From the NCBI GenBank assembly GCA_041640815.1, contig JBEPZO010000001.1, positions 1 to 64,000 of the forward strand: DNA of 64,000 nucleotides. The letters are read 5' to 3'. Each line of letters starts with the position of its first letter. Positions within the stretch are counted from its first letter, which is position 1. Shown here in pieces: positions 60,485 through 64,000 of the stretch. Made by a program: the position numbers and the translations under genes. The stretch comes from JANWZL01 sp041640815 (GTDB lineage Bacteria; Pseudomonadota; Gammaproteobacteria; Burkholderiales; Thiobacillaceae). Below the pieces are notes generated by a model. It did not search any database. It saw only the letters and a program-made list of their open reading frames with translations, and was not told where the DNA came from.

Positions 60485-60640
60485 ATGACCCTCAGCCTTA
60501 GCCCTCGCCTGACCATCCGCATCCGGCGCAGCGCCGATCGCGCCTGGCGTCGGCGAAAGACCCACGGCCCACATCTCTCCATCCGCTGCTGGACGCTCTA
60601 TTGGCTCGAGGTGCTGGTGTTCAGCTACGTATCGCGCTGA
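60485..60640 (+). CDS. Small basic ORF (51 aa), unrecognised
   Basis: A 51-codon frame starting MTLSLSPRLTIRIRRSAD with a well-placed GGAGG about 7 bp before the ATG. It is very basic in the first half (nine arginines in the first 24 residues) and ends in an aromatic/hydrophobic segment (WTLYWLEVLVFSYVSR). The last 20 bp overlap the convergent sensor kinase gene. No family recognised; it could be a small membrane-associated or nucleic-acid-binding protein, or spurious. Confidence 0.4.
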   Translation: MTLSLSPRLTIRIRRSADRAWRRRKTHGPHLSIRCWTLYWLEVLVFSYVSR

Positions 60641-61937
60641 CCGCGCCGCCATTGCGCGGTAGGATCACTTCCGCCGCGAGGCCGCCGCCAGGGCGGTCGT
60701 CGAGCGCGATACGCCAGCCGTGTGCGTCGGCGAGCTGTCGGGCGATGGCGAGCCCCAAACCGCTGCCGCCGCTATCCCGGCTGCGGGAGGCTTCCAGACG
60801 ATAGAACGGCCGGAATACCGCCTCCCGCTCAGCAGCGGGGATGCCGGGCCCGCGATCCAGCACTCGCACCCTTGCGGCTTGCGCTGTGCAGGCGAGTTCC
60901 ACGCTCACCGGCAAGCCGCCGCCATAGCGCAAGGCGTTGTCCAACAGGTTACCGACGATCCGGCGCAGTGCCGCCTCTGCCACTAGCCAGGGGCAGGGCG
61001 GTGGCCGTTGCCAGTGGACCTCGCCGAGCTGGCGCGCCTTGTCGACAAGGTCGTCGAGCAGCGCCGCGAGGTCGATGGCAAGCGCTGGCTCGGCCTTGAG
61101 GGCGCGGGCGAAGGCCAGCATGTCGGCGATCAGGCGTTCCATCTCGTCAACATCGGCCTCCAGGCGCGTGAGCCGTTCCGGATCGGCCCCCTCGAGCATG
61201 GCCAGCGCAAGGCGCATGCGGGTGAGCGGCGTCTTCAGGTCATGCGAGATCCCCGCCAGCAGGGTGGTGCGGTTCTCCAGTAGGGCCTGCACCGCGTCGG
61301 CCATGTGGTTGAAGGCGGTAGTCAGCGCGCGCATCTCCTCGGCGCCGGTCTCGGGCAGTCGCTCTGGCAGGCGGCCCTGGCCCACGGTCTGCGCATGCAG
61401 GGCGAGCTGGCGTAAGCGACGGCTGAGCTGCCGCACCATCACCAGGGCGAGCAGCAGGAGGATCAGGGCGCCGGCCAGCAACACCGCGACGGCCGTCCAC
61501 GGAGCGGTCAGCAGATAGCTATCGCGCCGATAGCCCACGCGTAGGAGCTTGCCGCCCATCTTGAGTTCGGCCCAGGCCCACTCCGGCGCCGGTCCCTGTT
61601 TCAGTTCGACCGCCTGCTGCAGGCGCCGGCTCAAGGCCTCTGCCACGAGGTGATCGAAATAGCCCTCTTCAAGCCGCTTCGGCAGGTGATCGGTCACCGC
61701 GCCGAGCTCCAGCCCGTGGTGGAGGGCGAGTTCGAGCTCGAAGTCTGGCCGCGTGGCCGGCGGCAGCTCCACCCAGGTCTGGGCCGCCAGCACCATGCGG
61801 CCGGCTAGGTTGTCCGCCGTGCGCCGAGCCAGAGGCGCGATGACCTCATGCCACACCACGGCTAGGGCGATGCCTTGCAGCACGGCGAAGGCGATCAGCA
61901 GCAGGGTGGCGGTGCGGCCGAAGAGGGTGCGGGGCAT
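60621..61937 (-). CDS. envZ: EnvZ-type sensor histidine kinase
   Basis: A 438-residue sensor with two membrane helices (about 10-30 and 146-168) flanking a periplasmic domain. HAMP follows, then the DHp domain with LAGISHDLKTPLTRMRLAL (His232) and the HATPase domain with VGNLLDNALRYGG, VLDRGPGIP and GGSGLGLAIA. It is paired with the OmpR-type regulator upstream (68-bp gap). It probably senses osmotic or envelope conditions. Confidence 0.92.
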   Translation of the reverse strand: MPRTLFGRTATLLLIAFAVLQGIALAVVWHEVIAPLARRTADNLAGRMVLAAQTWVELPPATRPDFELELALHHGLELGAVTDHLPKRLEEGYFDHLVAEALSRRLQQAVELKQGPAPEWAWAELKMGGKLLRVGYRRDSYLLTAPWTAVAVLLAGALILLLLALVMVRQLSRRLRQLALHAQTVGQGRLPERLPETGAEEMRALTTAFNHMADAVQALLENRTTLLAGISHDLKTPLTRMRLALAMLEGADPERLTRLEADVDEMERLIADMLAFARALKAEPALAIDLAALLDDLVDKARQLGEVHWQRPPPCPWLVAEAALRRIVGNLLDNALRYGGGLPVSVELACTAQAARVRVLDRGPGIPAAEREAVFRPFYRLEASRSRDSGGSGLGLAIARQLADAHGWRIALDDRPGGGLAAEVILPRNGGAVSAIRS

Positions 61938-62005
61938 GGGCAGGCGAAGTCGGGAGGGGGAGTCGCATCCCCCGTAGCCGCTTTCCCACTCCCCACTCGG
62001 CTACC

Positions 62006-62710
62006 TCACTTGCCCTTCGGATTGAACAGATAGCCGCGGCCCCAGACCGTGCGGATGTAGACCGGGTTGGCGGGGTCGGGCTCGATTTTGCGCCGCAGGC
62101 GGGTGACGCGCACGTCGATGGAGCGGTCGAAGGGGTCACGCTCGTAGCCCTTGAGCCAATCCATGATCTGGTCGCGCGACAGGGCGCGGTTGGGGTGTTC
62201 CACAAACACCTTGAGCAGGGCGAATTCGGCATGCGTGAGGGGGATCTCCTCGCCGTCGCGGGTCAGCCGCTGGGCATCGAGGTCGAGCTCGAAGGCGCCG
62301 AAGCGGCTCGTCCTCGGCGCATCAGCGTGGGCCTGCGCCTCGCCGCCGCGTCGCAGCACGGCACGGATGCGTGCCAAAAGCTCGCGGGGGTTGAACGGCT
62401 TTGGCAGGTAATCGTCAGCACCCACCTCCAGGCCGACGATGCGGTCGATGTCCTCGCCGCGGGCAGAGAGCATGATCACAGGGCAGCCTATGGAGGACTT
62501 GAGCCGGCGGGTGAGCGCCAGGCCGTCTTCGCCCGGCAGCATGAGATCCATGACCACCAAGGCAGGCTTAGCGTGCGCGAGCAGTTCATCCATCTCTCTG
62601 CCGTCCTTGGCGGTAGCGACGCGATAGCCCTGTTGGCTGAGGTATTCGCTGAGCAGGGTGCGGATGCCTGCGTCATCGTCCACCACCAGGATGGGAGCGG
62701 CTTGTTCCAT
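62006..62710 (-). CDS. ompR: OmpR-family response regulator
   Basis: A 234-residue regulator. The receiver domain has VVDDDAGIRTLL, the phospho-acceptor in VVMDLMLPGEDG (Asp55), and SARGEDIDRIVGLEVGADDYLPKPFNPREL. The winged-helix domain has LTHAEFALLKVFVEHPNRALSRDQI and VTRLRRKIE plus VWGRGYLF. The closest relative is OmpR rather than PhoB. It is divergent from the DUF3106 gene, with 112 bp between them. Confidence 0.94.
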   Translation of the reverse strand: MEQAAPILVVDDDAGIRTLLSEYLSQQGYRVATAKDGREMDELLAHAKPALVVMDLMLPGEDGLALTRRLKSSIGCPVIMLSARGEDIDRIVGLEVGADDYLPKPFNPRELLARIRAVLRRGGEAQAHADAPRTSRFGAFELDLDAQRLTRDGEEIPLTHAEFALLKVFVEHPNRALSRDQIMDWLKGYERDPFDRSIDVRVTRLRRKIEPDPANPVYIRTVWGRGYLFNPKGK

Positions 62711-62822
62711 GCCGATGCTGCACCTAAGCGGTCGAAACAGTCTGTTACAAATTTAACCTAGGGCGAAACGCCGGCGAAACTGCTGCCGCCTAAGCTGCAT
62801 AGCGTCTACAGGAGAAATCGCG

Positions 62823-63248
62823 ATGAAAGCCATATCCCTGCCGCTGCTCATGCTCTCACTCCTAACGGTCAACGTCATGGCCAGTCCGAGCGCTGGCCTC
62901 ACCCCTTGGGGCGAGCCATTGCCGCGACTGGCTCAGATGAGCCGGGAGGAGCGCCAGCAGCTGCAACTGCGTTGGGAACGGCTGAGCCCGGAAGAGCAGG
63001 CCCTGCTGCGCCAGCGTTTGCGCGAGCAGCTGGCGGATGTCCCGCCAGAACAGCGCGAGTATCGCCGCCGCGAGATCATCGAGGGCTGGCGGGAACAGCC
63101 CGGCCGCGAACGCGAGTATCGCGCACGCGACACACTGGAGCGACGCGGTTTCCAGACCGGCGAGCGCTACGACCAGGAGGATGAGCGTGGCTTCGGGCGC
63201 GGCTTCGAGCGCCGCATCGAGCCCAGGGAAGGCCGCGGTCGGCGGTGA
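62823..63248 (+). CDS. DUF3106-like exported protein
   Basis: A 141-residue protein with a signal peptide (MKAISLPLLMLSLLTVNVMA). A charged helical region carries the DUF3106-type pattern PRLAQMSREERQQLQLRWERLSPEEQALLRQRL, and a low-complexity Arg/Glu/Gly-rich tail follows. A ribosome-binding site (ACAGGAG) precedes the ATG. Function unknown; probably periplasmic. Confidence 0.72.
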   Translation: MKAISLPLLMLSLLTVNVMASPSAGLTPWGEPLPRLAQMSREERQQLQLRWERLSPEEQALLRQRLREQLADVPPEQREYRRREIIEGWREQPGREREYRARDTLERRGFQTGERYDQEDERGFGRGFERRIEPREGRGRR

Positions 63249-63295
63249 CTTGCCGGCCGGCTCAACGACGACCCATGCACTGCAAGGAGAAAACC

Positions 63296-63850
63296 ATGAC
63301 GTCATCCACATCACGCCCTGTCGCCCTGGCCACCTTGCTGGCCGCCTTGGCCTTGAGTAGCGGCGCGTGGGCCAAGCCGCCGCACAAACGCGACTTCGCT
63401 TCAGGCTATCAAGACACCGCTTGGGTGGTGGCGCGCACGCCGGTATACGAGGAGGTGAACACGCCACGACGCGAATGCTGGACCGAGCAGGTAGGCTATG
63501 AATATTCCACCTCCAGCCGCTCCTACACCGGCGCTGTGATCGGCGCCATCGCCGGCGGCATCCTCGGCAACCAGATCGGGAAAGGCAGCGGCCGCACGGT
63601 GGCCACCGCCGTCGGTGCCGCTACCGGCGCCATCGTCGGCGACAACATCGACAACGACGGCCAGCGCCGCGAGCGTGTCGCTGGCCAGCCTCGCTACGAA
63701 GAGCGCTGCCGAGTGGTCGACCAATGGGAGCGGCGACTGACCGGCTACGATATCGTCTACCGCTATCATGGCCGCGAATACAGCGCATTTCTGCCCTATG
63801 ATCCGGGCAGCAGTGTGCGCGTGCGGGTGCAGGTGAGCCTGGACGAGTGA
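63296..63850 (+). CDS. Glycine-zipper 2TM exported protein
   Basis: A 184-residue protein with a signal peptide (MTSSTSRPVALATLLAALALSSGAWA). A central glycine zipper (GAVIGAIAGGILGNQIGKGSGRTVATAVGAATGAIVG) is flanked by conserved cysteines, ECWTEQVGYE and EERCRVVDQWERR. The C-terminal Tyr/Arg-rich beta region ends in VRVRVQVSLDE. It resembles the rickettsial 17-kDa antigen family, but no lipobox cysteine was seen. AAGGAG lies upstream of the ATG. Confidence 0.85.
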   Translation: MTSSTSRPVALATLLAALALSSGAWAKPPHKRDFASGYQDTAWVVARTPVYEEVNTPRRECWTEQVGYEYSTSSRSYTGAVIGAIAGGILGNQIGKGSGRTVATAVGAATGAIVGDNIDNDGQRRERVAGQPRYEERCRVVDQWERRLTGYDIVYRYHGREYSAFLPYDPGSSVRVRVQVSLDE

Positions 63851-63915
63851 TGGGCTTGGCCGCGCCTGCGGCCATGCGCTAGAGTGCGGCTTTCTTGCTG
63901 CGCCGCCCACCGCAG

Positions 63916-64000
63916 GTGTACCGGTTACGCTCAGCCCAGTTCCTCTCCAGCCTCCTCGCCGTCCTGTTGAGCTTCCCGGCCTTGGCCTGGGAGAAGGACT
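63916..64000 (+). CDS. Exported protein, N-terminus only (runs off window)
   Basis: A GTG-started frame reads MYRLRSAQFLSSLLAVLLSFPALAW, a standard Sec signal peptide, then leaves the window. A TTG at 63895 in the same frame is an alternative start. The mature protein is not visible and cannot be named. Confidence 0.5.
   Translation, partial: MYRLRSAQFLSSLLAVLLSFPALAWEKD

Noticed and set aside
62738..62760. Pho- or OmpR-box-like CTGTTAC followed by AT-rich bases between ompR and the DUF3106 gene
   Set aside because: Only one heptamer matches and no 11-bp periodicity continues; too weak to call.

Overview
The window is about 63% GC and reads as the chromosome of a betaproteobacterium. The signs are the rpsP-rimM-trmD-rplS and glyQ-glyS arrangements, the pilB-pilC-pilD-coaE-zapD cluster, MotC/MotD-type flagellar stators and UbiC/UbiA. 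A di-haem c5-type cytochrome, a SoxW-like thioredoxin, a protein resembling half of a sulfur oxygenase reductase, and a glycolate/glycerate salvage set together suggest a sulfur-oxidising, perhaps autotrophic lineage. That is inference from gene content; there is no rRNA in the window to place it.

Layout. 0-1.1 kb: a 5'-truncated AAA-ATPase-like gene, a gene-free hairpin-rich stretch and tRNA-Arg(CCG). 1.4-5.2 kb: cytochrome c, rep helicase, apaH. 5.1-10.6 kb: a membrane-lipid block with olsB-olsA (ornithine lipids), a glycine-zipper lipoprotein, a PfkB kinase, a zinc-dependent phospholipase C and a GT4 glycosyltransferase. The olsB and glycosyltransferase promoters each carry four 7-bp Pho-box units on an exact 11-bp period, and a weaker three-unit version precedes the phospholipase gene. 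10.8-18.8 kb: dnaB, alr, trpC, a ROK kinase, glcD and an EamA transporter. 18.9-25.7 kb: a Y-family polymerase behind palindromic operators, the SOR-like protein, a tightly overlapped tlpA-soxW-tolC-hlyD operon with no inner-membrane pump, and a large PilZ-like protein.

25.7-34.9 kb is a flagellar cluster on the minus strand: flhB-flhA-flhF-fleN-fliA-motC, then 1.35 kb of apparently non-coding or degenerate DNA, then motD. FleN has lost its P-loop. A hairpin-packed insert flanked by 43-bp direct repeats of the motC 3' end sits just downstream of motC. 35.2-45 kb: a YbbAP-like ABC exporter divergent from tesA, then the rplS-trmD-rimM-rpsP operon, ffh, a CcsA-like protein and a CNNM/CorC transporter. 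45.4-51.6 kb: pilB, pilC, pilD, coaE, zapD, dsbC. 51.6-60.3 kb: ubiC-ubiA, a garR-hprA-gckA glycerate module, and glyQ-glyS with an S-adenosylmethionine hydroxide adenosyltransferase. 60.5-64 kb: a small unannotated ORF, ompR-envZ, a DUF3106 protein, a glycine-zipper protein and the start of an exported protein.

The most promising points are the PhoB-type lipid-remodelling set at 5-10.6 kb and the half-length SOR-like protein at 20.4 kb beside the thioredoxin/TolC/HlyD operon. No CRISPR array, rRNA, complete insertion sequence or prophage was seen.
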